This document shows positions 23,776 through 36,310 of a stretch of DNA of 64,000 bases, piece by piece. Under the pieces are notes generated by a model. That model did no database searches. It worked only from the letters and a program-made list of their open reading frames with translations, and had not been told where the DNA came from. This DNA is from Pseudoscleropodium purum. Taxonomy: Eukaryota > Streptophyta > Bryopsida > Hypnales > Brachytheciaceae. The translations under genes and the position numbers were made by a program. Position 1 is the stretch's first letter. Each line of letters opens with the position of its first letter. Where the stretch lies: positions 8,558,501 through 8,622,500 of the forward strand of contig OZ017796.1 in NCBI GenBank assembly GCA_963969395.1. Direction: 5' to 3'.

Positions 23776-26700
23776 AAATTTTGTACTTGGTATGAATTTT
23801 TAATAACTTTATCAACAAAAATTCATAATTTTATTAAAATTTTCATTAAAAAATTTGAAAAATTTGAAAATTATCATACATACAGGGAATGTTTGTTTTC
23901 ATCTTTGGATAATTGATTTCATTACTAAATAGTAATATAAAATAATTTCTATGCATATTTAGTGGCTAAAGACAACATATAGAAAAAAATATATTTGAAA
24001 TTGATTATATGACCTTAGAATATACCCTTTTGGTTTTTACCTTGAAAAGACAAATTTATAACTATAATTTTGAACTTCAAAATCCTTCTTTATGTATATT
24101 CTCATTTTGTAAATTTTGATTAATGAATTTTTTTTTTCAAATTCAAAATCATGTATTTTATATAAGTTACATTTCTTATTTTCCTTGTAAAAATATGAGT
24201 TTATGAGGGAAAAAAATAATTTAAATTCAATATACACTTTAAAAAAATGAAAAGTTCTCTGTGGATGTATGTAATAATATAAAATATGATCTTAAGAGCC
24301 AAATATGTGTATTTTTCTATATTTAGAAAAACAATAGGCCTTAATTATAGATCCAAAGTTCAAATTACAATAAAATATTTAAGTTTAGAAATTCTATGAA
24401 GTTTCAAACTGGAATTGTAAGTAGAATTGATAAATTGAATTCATTGGTTAGACACTTGCACCCAAGTTTAGAACAAATCAATTTTATAATTAGAATTCAA
24501 ATCAAGAGGAAAGAGCTAGAATTTGATATTGTGTACTACATGGTGATTTGTAGGTTAAGCATCTTAATTTGTAGATAAGTCAATAATATCACACTAGGAG
24601 ATTATGGTGTTCATTGTTGACTTGCACATGCAATTTCATTAAACAAAATTTGTTCTATAAACATATAAAACACATTTTTGAACCTATTTAGGTGTAAAAA
24701 AATTTCACACTCACCTCTAGAGGGTTGTTATTATTTGAGCCTAGTAGCATGATTACATGAGCCTGAAAGGCTATACACCTATATTATAGGTGTATATGTC
24801 ATAGAAACCTTCCATAATTATAATGTAAATATAATATAGGTACCTATATTACAGGTGTTTATATGATAAACACTTTCAATGGTTGTAGTATATTTACTTA
24901 TATTTAAGCTCAAAGCTCACATGCTCACATACTAGTACCGTTGGTCACCTCCCTATGTGCATATGCATCTTTTCTAAGTAAAGAAGAAAGTCTCAAGGCT
25001 CACACATGTTGACATAAGTCAAGTCTATTTATATACTTTAAGTATAAAAAATGCATAATAAGTGGAAATACAATGTACAAGTACGTCTCATTCCATCACA
25101 TGAGAGGCTCAACTTACAAAATATTAGCCTCTAAAATACAAATAGAGGGTATGAACTCTATAATTCTTAATCAAGGTGTTAGTTGACCCTATGAAGACTT
25201 AAGCCAAGGCTTTGGATCAAAACCCACCTTGAATAACTTCTTTCACTATCCAAACTTTTTTGAGCAACTTCTTGCCTCCATACAACTTGCTATCTCCTCA
25301 AAAACACCATGAGGTCTTTTACACACCACACACCATACAATTTTATTCATTAAAAATGCATATAAGAAAATTCCAAAAATAATTATTTGTGGTTTGAGGT
25401 TTAGGGGCAAAACCTAAATGTCTTGTAATATAGGACTTCTTCAATTTATTAATTTTGTATTAAAATAGATGTTAAGCATGATTTACACAAATATTCTATA
25501 TGGTCAAATTTTTGAGTAAGAATGTATTAATTATCTTTCCAAGAATGTGATTTTTAACTTCAATGGCCATTGGAAAAAAATTATGTTGCCTAAGAAATGT
25601 CTTCAATAGAATAGATCAATATCTGTATCATTCTGTCAAAGTTCACTTAGTTTATATTACTTGAAACAACATTGTCATATTTGGGGACTTATATTTTATT
25701 ATATTATTGTAGAGTTATTTGCAATTTCGTTTTTCATTTGATCTCAAATTTTGTTTTATTTAATTACTTTTAAAGAATGAATATGTAAATATATATAAAC
25801 ACTTGTAATAATAATCCAACATTTTACACTACAATAGGTAATTTCTTTTTATATTCAACTATGTTGATCATGAGCTTCCTAAAAACTTTTAATTGGAATG
25901 AGACAATGACTTGAAGAGAATGGGTGTGCCTTAGAAGTTGCATACCAGTAGCAAATTTAAGTTTTAACTTTAGAAATATCAAAGTTCCCTTAGGGTGGTT
26001 TGTTTTGCAAGTAAGATTTGAGTTGAGGGGATATTCCATAAGGTTTGCAACCCCTATACTCCCTTGTTGGCATTTATAGGTCAAAAGTTGAGGTTTATGT
26101 TCATTGTTTTCTAGAAGCTATAAGATCTTGAAAATGCCAAACATTGGTGTTGCCGGTGTAGAAGATTGGCTTAATTGAAGTTATATTTTCTATTTGGATC
26201 CATAAAGTGTGAACTATATGGAATCCAATTTGTAGAAGTGTATTATCAAATTGCTTTGCATTGAATATACTTTTGGATATTCCATCATGTTGAATAATTA
26301 ATTAAAGTTAATAAATGTTATTCAACAAATCACTAAAGTATAAAGATTTTTTTTTCTATACAAGGTTTTTGGAAAAAATAACATCCAAAAATTCCAATTT
26401 CTTTTTGCCAATTGTGCCCACTAGGTACAATACTAATACAAATTCCTACAATCAAAAGCCTTGTGTTTGTTTATTGATAGGCAATAAACTTTACAACATT
26501 GTATAAACAATTTACTTTATTTTCATGAAACGTTTGTAACAAAAGTAAACCCATGGCTACTCTCACAACAAACATGTCTAGGTTGCAATGCAAAAGTTGG
26601 CAAGTAATTTGAACCTTCTTTCCACAATATATGCCATAGTACAATGAAAGTATTAGAAAATTGCACATTTTTGCTTCATCTATGAATACAACATCTCATG

Positions 26701-27250
26701 AAAATTTCACAGCAAAGTCCAAAATAAATTAGAAATTATATATATATATATTTTTATCGATACTTTATGAATTTGCACAAAAAGAAGAATTCAAGTTCAT
26801 TGGAGTTTTGTTGCACTTTCAATACATTTGTATATTCTGAATTGTTCACATATTATAGGCAAATGCTTTCAATCCCCTTTAGAATTTAAAGAAAAGATTT
26901 TAGATGATTCTATACTTTTATTTTATTATAGAAACTTCTAAATTTGCTATTGCAATTGCAACACATGTATATATTTACATACTTCTTCATTTTCTTATTT
27001 GTTTATGAAATCTTGGCATACACTTCATGTTTTGTACCACAAATAGGTCAGCACAACAATTGAATACTCATACCTCATCTTACATACAAAATAAATACAC
27101 CCTTAATCATCACTACCCACAAAACAATACCTACGTACAGTTGCATCTCAAGGCATCTACAAAAACTAGACATTGGCTATGTCCATAAGATGCACACATT
27201 GAAACATGAAAACCTATTAGAGTTGGGAGTTGATTTTTGGTTCGCCAATA
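23776..27250. other. AT-rich DNA, mostly unassigned
   Basis: Apart from the G repeat at 24715-24970, no gene or element was recognised. A TA run lies at about 26738-26751. Confidence 0.5.
24715..24970 (+). repeat. G repeat, copy 1
   Basis: This diverged sequence has GAGCCTAGTAGCATG, then palindromic ACACCTATATTATAGGTGT blocks, and CTCACATGCTCACATACTAG. Related segments are at 43955-44130 and 62640-62870. Its nature is not recognised. Confidence 0.5.
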
Positions 27251-28149
27251 GATAATACTTTGAAACTTCATGACTTCATCATATCGTATCCATACAATCC
27301 TTCTATTAAATCAGGTTGTTTGTTTTGTTTTGTTTTGTTACTTTGAGATCTCCCAAACCATCCGTCTCCCATTCACGTGTTTGGTATTGTCACAAAGCCC
27401 TCAACAAGGAGGGGTGCACAGGCTTGGTTTTGTGGGCATGACCGACAGTAGCTTTCGCTCCTTGCGTCGTCATGTCTTGCCACACGTCACGTCCTCCGCT
27501 GAACCCATGAAGGAGCAAGCGGGGGTCCTTGCTAAATGAAGAGGGGTTATGATTTGCGAATTCCAAGACGGTATTGGAGCTTCCCCGGGAGAAGAGAAAA
27601 CTTGGGATTGGAAAATCATAAAATATAGTTAGCGGCCATTGGATCACTGGCTTGTAAACAATCCGACTGACCTTTTCATATCGGTACTTGAAATTGGGTA
27701 TTCAGTTGTTATTAATAACCCTGTGAGAGATTGACCCTTGAAATGAGTCAGCAAACTGAAAGGAGAAGGAGAATTGGAGGTTTCGCGTGCTCTTACATAC
27801 AATTGCGAAAGCAACAGAAGCTCGTTGTAAATTGAAAGCACTTAACATGACATGTTGGTCAGTGCTGTGTAAATTGATTCACAGAGTTGGTAGATTCTGT
27901 GACATTCAGTTCACAAGTTGGATCAAACCTATTGTACAGTACAATCCGACCCGTACGTCCTTGTACCCATTCTTGACAAGTAAATTTTTCTCTAGAAGTG
28001 TAATTAAATCTTTCCCATACTTAATTGTGATTGTTTGTCTGTTGATTCTTTAGATTTTGGATTTTATGACTGGGTTATATGATGGTTAGTTTCACCTTGT
28101 GAGGATGGGTTAGTCTCCGAAGAAATCATCATTTTCTAGTACTGTGGGA

Positions 28150-28295
28150 ATCAATTGCTTAAAAAAATGGAAAAGTATTCATTGGAAGTCAAACTACTAT
28201 AGAAGATTTTCCCTTTTCACAACAAATCTCTGAGGCTGAATAGTTGCACTTCTGTCCTATACAAGAGATTGAATTCTCTGTCATCCATCGGATAC
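28150..28295 (+). repeat. D repeat copy
   Basis: It shares with 59890-60005 the order AAAAGTATTCATTGGAAGTC, a TTTTCCC block, GAATAGTTGCACTTCTGTCC, and a GAGATTG...TCTGTCATCCATC block. It is diverged, with no coding potential recognised. Confidence 0.55.
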
Positions 28296-28668
28296 TTAGT
28301 GTCTCTGGGCAGCGTTACAAGGTTAAGTGGCGTAGTAAGCTTCGACTAATGTCTTGCTCCCCCTCCTTCCCCCGGCGCGTGCAGCTGGGTTGTCTTCCTT
28401 TTTCTCTCTTGCAGTAAAGGAATCTTTACTTGTGTCCAAAATAAAAATAAAAATCATAATAATCGCATGTCTTATCCAAGAAAATTCAAAATAAAGTTAG
28501 TCAAAATTTTTGGATTCATGATTTTCAATTGCTAGTATACTACATGTGGAGTATTGTTGTTGTTGTTGTTTTTTGTTGAAAAAGGTGCCTCCAACTGCTG
28601 ACCGAATTGCTTGTTTTGACTGTTTGGTTGGAATGCTTTGTTAGAGTTCTGTGTAAGGTATGTGCAGG

Positions 28669-29394
28669 CCGGATCGAGGGCTGTTGATCGACGTGGAGCC
28701 GGTGGTGTCAATGCAAGGTGGAAATTAATAGGAAGCAGCGGATTGACGCAGACTGAGTTTCTGGGATTTGGAAGGGAGCATCTCAGTAAGTGAGCGTTCC
28801 GGCATGGATTCGATCTCCTACGGCACCAGGTATGTCGAGACCGTGGTCGGTGTTCGAGTCCTGGAGGAGCTAGCTTCAATCTCGTTCATTCGAGCTCGGA
28901 GGGAGGTTCCCCGGATCGAGGGCTGTTGATCGACGTGGAGCCGATGGTGACAATGCAAGGTGGAAATTAATAAGAAGCAGTGGATTGACGCAGGCTGAGT
29001 TTCTGGGATTTGGAAGGGAGCATCTCAGTGAGCTTCCCGGCATGGATTCGATCTCATACGGCACCAGGTATGTCGAGACCGTGGTCGGTGTTCGAGTCCT
29101 GGAGAAGCTAGCTTCAATCTCGCTCATTCGAGCTCGGAGGGAGGTTCCCCGGATCGAGGGCTGTTGATCGACGTGGAGCCGATGGTGTCAATGCAAGGTG
29201 GAAATTAATAAGAAGCAGCGGATTGACGCAGGCTGAGTTTCTGGGATTTGGAAGGGAGCATCTCAGTGAGCGTTCCGGCATGGATTCGATCTCATACGCA
29301 GCACCAGGTATGCCGAGACCTTGGTCGGTGTTCCGGTCCTGGAGGAGCTAGATAGCTTCAATCTCGTTCATTCGAGCTCTGAGGGAGGTTCCCC
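28669..29394 (+). repeat. Three tandem copies of a 238-246 bp unit
   Basis: Units start at 28669, 28911 and 29149, each opening CCGGATCGAGGGCTGTTGAT. They are highly similar. Each contains ATGGATTCGATCTC then the exon-edge-like ACCAG|GTATG (ATG at 28804, 29042 and 29280; GT at 28830, 29068 and 29308). The third unit carries small insertions, one of 3 bp before the GT. Unit lengths are not all multiples of three. It may be a repeated first exon or promoter, but no downstream exon could be tied to it. Confidence 0.8.
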
Positions 29395-32300
29395 TCACGG
29401 CTGTGACGCTGTGGCCTCACGATGAAAGTGTACGTGCGGGACTGCGGACAAAGGGGAATGCAAAGCAGGTAATGAGCTTCCATCAAGTGAGAAATTCCGA
29501 AATCCAGAGCAGCCCATGGACGATGACGTTCCTGGGTTTAGGGTTTTCTGGACTGATGGACTGATGGGGCTCTTCTCTTCCCAGTCCAGTGTTCAGTTCA
29601 ATGTTCGGGGAGAACTGCCGGTTAGTTCATTGTTAGCTGGTGCTTTGGGGAAAATAACCTGTTGGAGTGTGAAAATGGAGGATTCAAAATTGGACAAAAT
29701 ATTGGTAGGATCAGCAACCAACAATTGGTGTGCAAAAACAAGTGGATATATGTAGTTGCCGCTTTTAAGAAATTGTCAGATTTTAGCCATTGGTAAGTTT
29801 GAATCCAAGGCTAATACCTAGGTTGTTAGAGGCATGTTCTTGGACAAGGCATGTTTCACTTTAAAGTTGTCCATTGAGGGACTTAAAGTGCCTAGGCAAG
29901 GGCCTAATATTGCTTTAAGGTTGGTTGTTGTGACTAGCCCATGCTCCATCATTTGTATTTGTCTGATGTAATGAAATTTGGAATTTAGTTTCAAAATTGA
30001 TATGTCTTTGAAACAAGAGATTGTAGCCCTTGCAAATTTGAAGTTGAAGAAAAGTGGCAGATGAGAATTTGAAATGAACCAAGAGATTTTGATAAGGAGA
30101 GGATGTAACCGGTGCCCTTCGAAAACAACAACCTAGCTCCTTCTACAAAGAGGAGGAAAATTACTTGGGCAACTCTGAAAACTTCCCGAACGCCACCCCA
30201 TCCACTAGTAAGTCCCAAATTGGAAAAGCTATGTACTAGATAACCAACAAGCTGGGACATAACCGGTTGTCCATGTTTCAATCACAACCTTTGATCTTCA
30301 TGATACAAAGGTGTAGGAAGCAAGTTGAAAGGAAAGAAAGTTATGAGTTGCAACTTGTGATGGTGATGGGTTGCCAATGGAACGATGCCACATGAGCATC
30401 TAAAAAACAAAAACCGGTTATGATGAGTTTCTCAGAGTGAGACTCATAGCTCCAGCGACGGAGTAGGTCGGCCGGTACGTCAATCCGTTATTATTCGAAG
30501 CGAGCAGCCCCGTCCGAGAGTCGAAACCCCTCGTCCTTCCCACAATCAGAGGAAGGATCTCAGACCTACGTACTCCGCTTCGCATTCCACGAAGCTCAGG
30601 CTGAACCGGTGCGTCACATCCGGTGATCGAAATTAATTCATTCGACGCGCGCTACTGCTAGTGATTCGAGTAAATCGAGTTCTATACTCTTCGTTTCCTC
30701 GTCGGTATTGGATGCTTGACCGCTATCCCATGCCATCCCTGATCCCATCCCTTCAACTGATCCCGTATTGTTGTTCACGACTGGTGCTTGAACAGGCATT
30801 TCGGTCACCTCTGGTGCACCAATCAAGACGTCTTTTGCAAAAATCTGAGAAGGGGGTAGCGACGGGGCCAAATTGTGGGCCAAAAGGAGGGAAACGACCG
30901 CAACTGCTTATTGGCACGCTTTGTGGCTTTGATGAGACCGAGCGCAATGGAACTTGGAGCTGCTTTGTACACTTGTAATTTAATTAAACACCTTTCGACC
31001 TCTTCGATGTCCTCCTCCTGCAATGCAAACCATAAGAAACCATTAGTCAATTAATGGTACGTATTTTACTAGGAGGATCAAGGGTGAAAATCGAATGAAT
31101 TAATTGTGCTCCATTGAGGAAATATCCAGCGACGTCTGTGAAAGTTGAACCTTCTTATGGAAAGAACATCCCTCATCACTCCCGTGGCTTGGTATGCTAT
31201 TAAGTACTCATAAGGAGACTTCGCGCATTTTTCACGCTATTACGAAGCTCCAGTGACATTAGCCTTCCTGCGATCTCCTCGTTCAGTGAAATCTCCGTTA
31301 GGATTTCGAATTTCGTGGCCTTGCCTGATTTAAAAGGTCTGCTCAGCTGCCGACAGATTTGGCTGCGAGGGGATCACCGGCGTCGCCAATGGCAGGAACT
31401 CATTCCGAAGCTTGGCATTCTAGTTCCCCACCATCTTCGCTTTGCTGCAAAACAACTGCAACGATGATGAAGGCTTCCTTTGCCATGGCCGGGCGAAAAA
31501 GAAACCCATCGCCTCCTCTGGATTCCTCTACATGGAGAAGTTTCCGGGTGAGCTTCTGAAATACGTCCTTGCTGGCCTGCTCACGGAAGCTATACATATT
31601 GCTCGCCTGCGTGCGAACCCAAGGATCGGAGGCTGCGATTATCCTCTGCTTCCACAGTCACGATGCAACGCGGAGCATTGCAACCAGATTTTTCCACAGT
31701 TGTTGAGCAGATCGCTGGTCGAGACAATGTTTGAACCATAACAGCGTCCCTGCAGCTTGTTTCACGCCCTTTTCTCAAGACGCTTACAGCAATGCCGACT
31801 TTTTGAGGTTTACCGATTTGCATCAGTATTTCTAAAGCGTTTTGAATGATCCGATTGGAAATTAGACTTGAAAATTCATTGATAGAAAATCTAAAATTCA
31901 CGGAAGTAAGATGCTTGACTCATGAGTAATTATTGGCAGCCACAAGCAAGAGCATTAGCCGAAAAGGAGGGCTGCAAAGTCAGCGTTGCTAGCTAAGACC
32001 AGCTTCAAAGCACAACACCAAAGCACTTGCAGAGAATGAGGGTGACGGATTAGTCAAGGTAACCCTACTCAATATCTTGCACTAGCTATCTGGTTTTCCA
32101 TTTCCATCGCTTCTAGCTTGAGTGATGATGTTAAGATTGGTCGATCATAGAAGGGATTGTTGTGTTGTCATATGCTAGAGTACGTTGTTTGCATGGTGGT
32201 GTGAAGATATTGCAATTTTCTGGTAGGTATCGGCCAGAAAAATTTCAGAATCGTATTCATGAAAGGTTTCCTCATGCAATTAAGGATTGTAGAGGACATG

Positions 32301-32790
32301 AACTTTTGTCATCACACTCTCTGTGGAAGTTGTGTAAAGTCCATGGAGCTTCAGTATTGAAATGTAGAGGACTTATTTACGCATAAACTTTGTTAAGTTA
32401 AGTTGTCGGCAATTGATATATCGACCTGATATAACTGGAGAGAGAGATCTGAGGAGTTCATATCCTAGTTCTCCACGCTGCTCACCTTATTCATGAAACT
32501 TCAAATGCTCAGTATAGGTATGGGCAATACCATCAAGCTCAGAAATTAACAGAGTTCACAAGCCCTCTTCACCATGCCGAGGAGGCAAATTTTATTGTCC
32601 ATGTGGTTTTAATTTTTTTAAATAGCGGCATAGATAACAGTAATTAATTTTGCAACCTTCTGTCCTTGTTCTTGTGCATTCTCTTGGTTCCCGGATCCTT
32701 ACGTTTTCTATTCCAAGTCATCCTTAGCTAGTTTTATTGCCTCTTGAATTCAGAGGATATCAAATTTGTTGCGCATGCCCATCCTACTTT
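29395..32790. other. GC-moderate DNA with no confirmed gene
   Basis: Composition is closer to that of the Pelota region than to the AT-rich deserts. Several open stretches overlap on both strands at 30.6-31.9 kb (for example minus 30823-31050, reading LQEEDIEEVERCLIKLQVYK, and minus 31590-31901). They may be remnants of one minus-strand gene, but no family was recognised and frames change between them. Confidence 0.4.
29533..29548 (+). promoter_or_regulatory. Telo-box-like motif
   Basis: GGGTTTAGGGTTTT lies 140 bp after the triple repeat, in a GC-moderate stretch with the splice-donor-like AGCAGGTAATG at about 29465. This could mark an unrecognised gene start. The evidence is weak. Confidence 0.3.
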
Positions 32791-33012
32791 CACTACAAGA
32801 GAAAAGGGTGTTTTAAGTGCGTTTTTAAGTATAACTCTAAACATAAGTTTATAAGTAATGACCTTTAAGGAGATTTTCAACAAAATATTATTCAAAATAC
32901 ATGGGTTTCAAGTAAAATTTTAATAAAAATCTCCTTAAAGGTCATTACTTATTATCTTATGTTTCAGACTATACTTAAAAATGCACTTAAAACACCCCTT
33001 TCTCTTGTAGTG
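32791..33012. mobile_element. Miniature CACTA-type element (222 bp)
   Basis: The left end CACTACAAGAGAAAAGGGTG then TTTTAAGTGC is the inverse of the right end, which closes CTCTTGTAGTG. The pairing continues through AAGTATA and a second arm, CTTTAAGGAGATTTT at about 32862 against AAAATCTCCTTAAAG at about 32925. CACTACAAGA is the classic end of CACTA (En/Spm) elements. Flanking triplets are TTT and CTT, an imperfect 3-bp duplication. It is non-coding. Confidence 0.85.
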
Positions 33013-33107
33013 CTTATCTGAAGTTTTGGATGAGCTGCTCAAGTGTGCACAAGCCTAATACCATGATACCACACCATCTTTGGACCATTTCTTGTTGGAG
33101 CCATGAA

Positions 33108-33985
33108 GTTACAAGGCCTTTATTCCATAAAAAAAAATAGTCAAAATTGCCATTTCTATTGTAAAGAGTAAAACTTAAAATTAATTATAAATTCATATCT
33201 AACCATAAGAGCTTGCACTAATGTATTAGACTATTGTAAGAATGTGTGAAAGAAGTTCCAAAAACTTTGAATTTGTAAATTGCAAGATATTTGCATTTAA
33301 AATTGTAAAGAAAATAAGTTTTTTTGTACCCTATTTGATTAGAATTTTTGGCTTTGAATCTTCTTAACTTAAAAAATTATTGTAGTACCCATTTTATTTT
33401 TTTTATGTTGAAAAATTGAGTTGTAAGTCGGGGAAAAAATTCAAAAAATACATATTTGATTTTCATTCTTTAAAACATTGTTTGAAAGTAGAAGTAGATT
33501 GAAATGCACTGATCCCAATAGGGAGATTGTTGCAACTAGGAAAGTCAAATATATGAAACTTTGTTTTTTGACAAATTATAAAAATATCTTTCAGAAATGA
33601 ATTTTATGAGTTGTTTTCTCAAGATGATGCAATGATTGTTCATAAACCATAAAGTTTCATAACTTTTACATCACTAATCCAAATGGAATGTATCAAAGCT
33701 TCATATATAAACAAAAATATAATATATATGAGAAAAATAATTAAAATTTAAAAAAATCAATTCTATGTGATTTTTTTTGTATTGGCCAACAAATTGCTTT
33801 TGGACTTAGGGTGGAGTAATGTTTGCTCCTAAGCACTAATTGAAATAACATTATATTCTCCAATATCTAATTTGATTTCTTATCTTCAAAAAAAGTTTCA
33901 AAATATTATATAAAAAATTGAGGTCACAAAAGCCTATCTAAAATCCCAAAAGTTCTCCAAAGGGACTTTTGACTGTATGGGTTAA
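33108..33985 (-). mobile_element. TTAA element, subfamily B, eroded copy
   Basis: The right end, GACTGTATGGGTTAA, is degenerate. The left end is eroded but the interior from AAATTGCCATTTCTATTG (about 33146) onward aligns with 15925-16850, including AGTAGAAGTAGATT and a TTTGCTCCTAAGCAC block. Confidence 0.7.
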
Positions 33986-35209
33986 TTGTAATGATGTAAT
34001 GATAAGTTCTTGAAATGGATAGTAGTATAATATCTATTGAGGTTATAATTTATTGTAATGCTAGACAAGGTCTAGTTACCTCACCCATCATCAAAATTGA
34101 TTTGGTGCTTGTTATGAATTGTTCAAATTATAAAAGTGGTGCTCATTTCTCCACAATGAAAATTTGATTATTTCAATCATAGTAACTAGTCATAGTAGTA
34201 AAATAAGGTAGTTTGGAGGATCCCACTCTATGGTCGAAAGTAAAATTGGGTGATTGCTTCAATTAGTGGTTGATTTTGGTGTCACCTGGAGAGTGGTGAA
34301 GCTATTTTCTGCTATAACTTTTGAAGGATGGATCCAATGTTCAAACTCAAATTTCCATTGAAGATGGCTAACTTCATTGTAATTGGATTCTTTAATTTTT
34401 ATAAATTTAAAAAATAATTTTATACTGAAAAGTCAATTTTGCTAATTTGTCACACTTTGAAGTTTTGGGTTTTTTTTGTACTAGGGTGACCATTTCAAAT
34501 TAATGATCCAAAGCTAAAATTTTTGTAGTCAATTTCCATGCTAGGTAGGCATATTTCTATGAAGGTGCATTAAAAACTATATTATTTTACGTCTTCTACA
34601 TTCTTGCAAAGAGGACTCCTTTGTGCATGCACTTTTGAACACTAAAGATGGTTTCAAGATTATTCTTTTGGTGAAATCTCATCACCATTAAGTCCTCACA
34701 AATGGAAATTTTTTAGGATTTTTTTTGTTTCATGATTTTTTATTTTTTATTAATTTATACCTTGTATCTATTTCTTGTGATAGACTATCTTTTTTCATCT
34801 AATATTGTTTCAATACTTACAAGTAGTCCATAGAACTTGCAACAATACTTTTAGCAATTGATTTTTCCAATCAATGGTTGAGATTATTCTGCTGCAAAGT
34901 ACTTATAATATTGAAAGCAAAAACTCCAAATTTTGACAAAATGTTAAAGAATCAATTTCTTGCAAAGACCCAATTTAGGAATTCTAGGTCAATGAAAAAA
35001 TTGGATGTGTGAATGGTAGCATTCTCATTCCATTTAGATACAAATTCTCTTTACGCCCCATCTACTAGGTTCTAGCTCTTTAACCCTTAAACGATATTGA
35101 GGCCAAAAAATGTTTATTGGATGACTTAATTGTTTTATTGTAGAAATGAAAAATTTACCAATTGGTTCATTAATCAAAGCATTTTGGTGACTACCTTGGT
35201 CATAGGGGC

Positions 35210-35289
35210 TGCATCTTTAGAATTAATCCTTGAACAATAGATTGGTTACCTTGAAAATCATTTGTTTTGGTATTGTATGCATTTTTGGA
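35210..35289 (+). repeat. D repeat, left part, split by a TTAA element
   Basis: The left half of a D copy ends GCATTTTTGGATTAA, where the element 35290-36109 has inserted. The right half resumes at 36110. The uninterrupted form of this junction is seen at 59871-59900. Confidence 0.7.
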
Positions 35290-36109
35290 TTAACCCCTAA
35301 AGGACCAAGACCTTTTTTTGCCAAAAATACTCAAAACTACCATTTTTGTAGCAAAATGGTAAAAAAATTAATTTTTTTTTCACATTGAACAATAGGATCT
35401 TTCACCTAGCTAGTATGAAAATGTCAGGAAAATATTTCAGAATTTTTGACAACATAGATTGCAAGATATCTACGTTTAAAGTGGAAAAAACAAAATTTTC
35501 ATCACATTGCGGAACTAGATTGAGTTGAGTTTAGGAAAAAAATTTCAAAAAACTTAATTTTTATTCTTTAAAAAATTGTTAGGTAGAAGGAAAATCTAAA
35601 CTATTAGTATCTTTAAAATGAAATTAAAATGCACTAATCCAAATGGTGAGATTGTTTTAGCAAGAAAGATAAACCACATAGAACTTTTTTGGGAAAAATT
35701 TGTAAAATTGCATTCAAAAATGAATCCTATAAGTTATTTTTTTAAGAAGATGCTCTAATTGCCCTAAAATAAGATTGTCCATAACTTTCTCATAAAAAAT
35801 TCAAATGAAATGAATTAGAGCTTTCTACGTACACAAAAATATAATCTATAAGGAAGAAAATTTAAAAAAAACTAAAACCTAAAATTTTTGAAGTTTTTTT
35901 TTGTTGCCCCCCATCCCTTGTTTTGAGCTTATTTTGGCATAACTTTTGCTCCTAGGCACCAATTGAAAAAACAATTATATTCATGTGAAGCTAATCAATT
36001 TTTCTATCTCCAAAAAAAGTTTCAAAAAGTCTTAAAAAATTTTAGCCTATACGTACCTGCCCAAAATCCCATTTGTTCCCTAAAGGAACAATGGTTCTTT
36101 AGGGGTTAA
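35290..36109 (-). mobile_element. TTAA element, subfamily B, copy with known empty site (820 bp)
   Basis: It starts TTAACCCCTAAAGGACC and ends GGTTCTTTAGGGGTTAA. The flanks join perfectly at 59871-59900, where only one TTAA is present, so the element plus one TTAA is an insertion. The interior matches 15925-16850 but is about 100 bp shorter. Ends beginning CCC next to a TTAA duplication are typical of piggyBac-type elements. No transposase is encoded. Confidence 0.93.
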
Positions 36110-36245
36110 AAAAATGAAAAAGCACTCACTGGAAGTCAAAGTACTATAAAAGACTTTCCCTTTTCCCCCAAAATTTGGAGGATGAATAGTTGCACATATG
36201 TCTTGCACGGTGAGATTTTTTTTTGTCATTCATTGGCCGCAAAAC
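36110..36245 (+). repeat. D repeat, right part, split by a TTAA element
   Basis: It resumes with an A-run, then TGAAAAAGCACTCACTGGAA and the TTTCCC, AATAGTTGCAC and TTGTCATTCATTGG blocks in the order seen at 59884-60010. This is the downstream flank of the insertion 35290-36109. Confidence 0.7.
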
Positions 36246-36267
36246 GTCCGCTGTGACGTTAATGGGT

Positions 36268-36310
36268 GAAATTGGTACCAAACCCTCCAGTTGGGTCTGG
36301 TACCAATTTC
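36268..36310. repeat. Near-perfect hairpin, 43 bp
   Basis: The arms GAAATTGGTACCA (36268-36280) and TGGTACCAATTTC (36298-36310) are exact inverse copies. After one mismatch, ACCC pairs with GGGT and leaves a short loop. It is not followed by a T-run and no neighbouring gene explains it. Confidence 0.8.

Noticed and set aside
24037..24237. Minus-strand open stretch in AT-rich DNA
   Set aside because: Lys/Phe/Tyr-rich translation expected by chance from AT-rich sequence; no recognised motif.
28260..28360. Plus-strand translation resembling a chromodomain (pattern QRYKVKW)
   Set aside because: Only a very short match next to a D repeat, with no surrounding domain; likely chance.
28532..29127. 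Minus-strand open stretches with repeated peptide motifs
   Set aside because: They come from reading the 240-bp tandem repeat backwards; no conserved domain, and the plus-strand repeat explains them.
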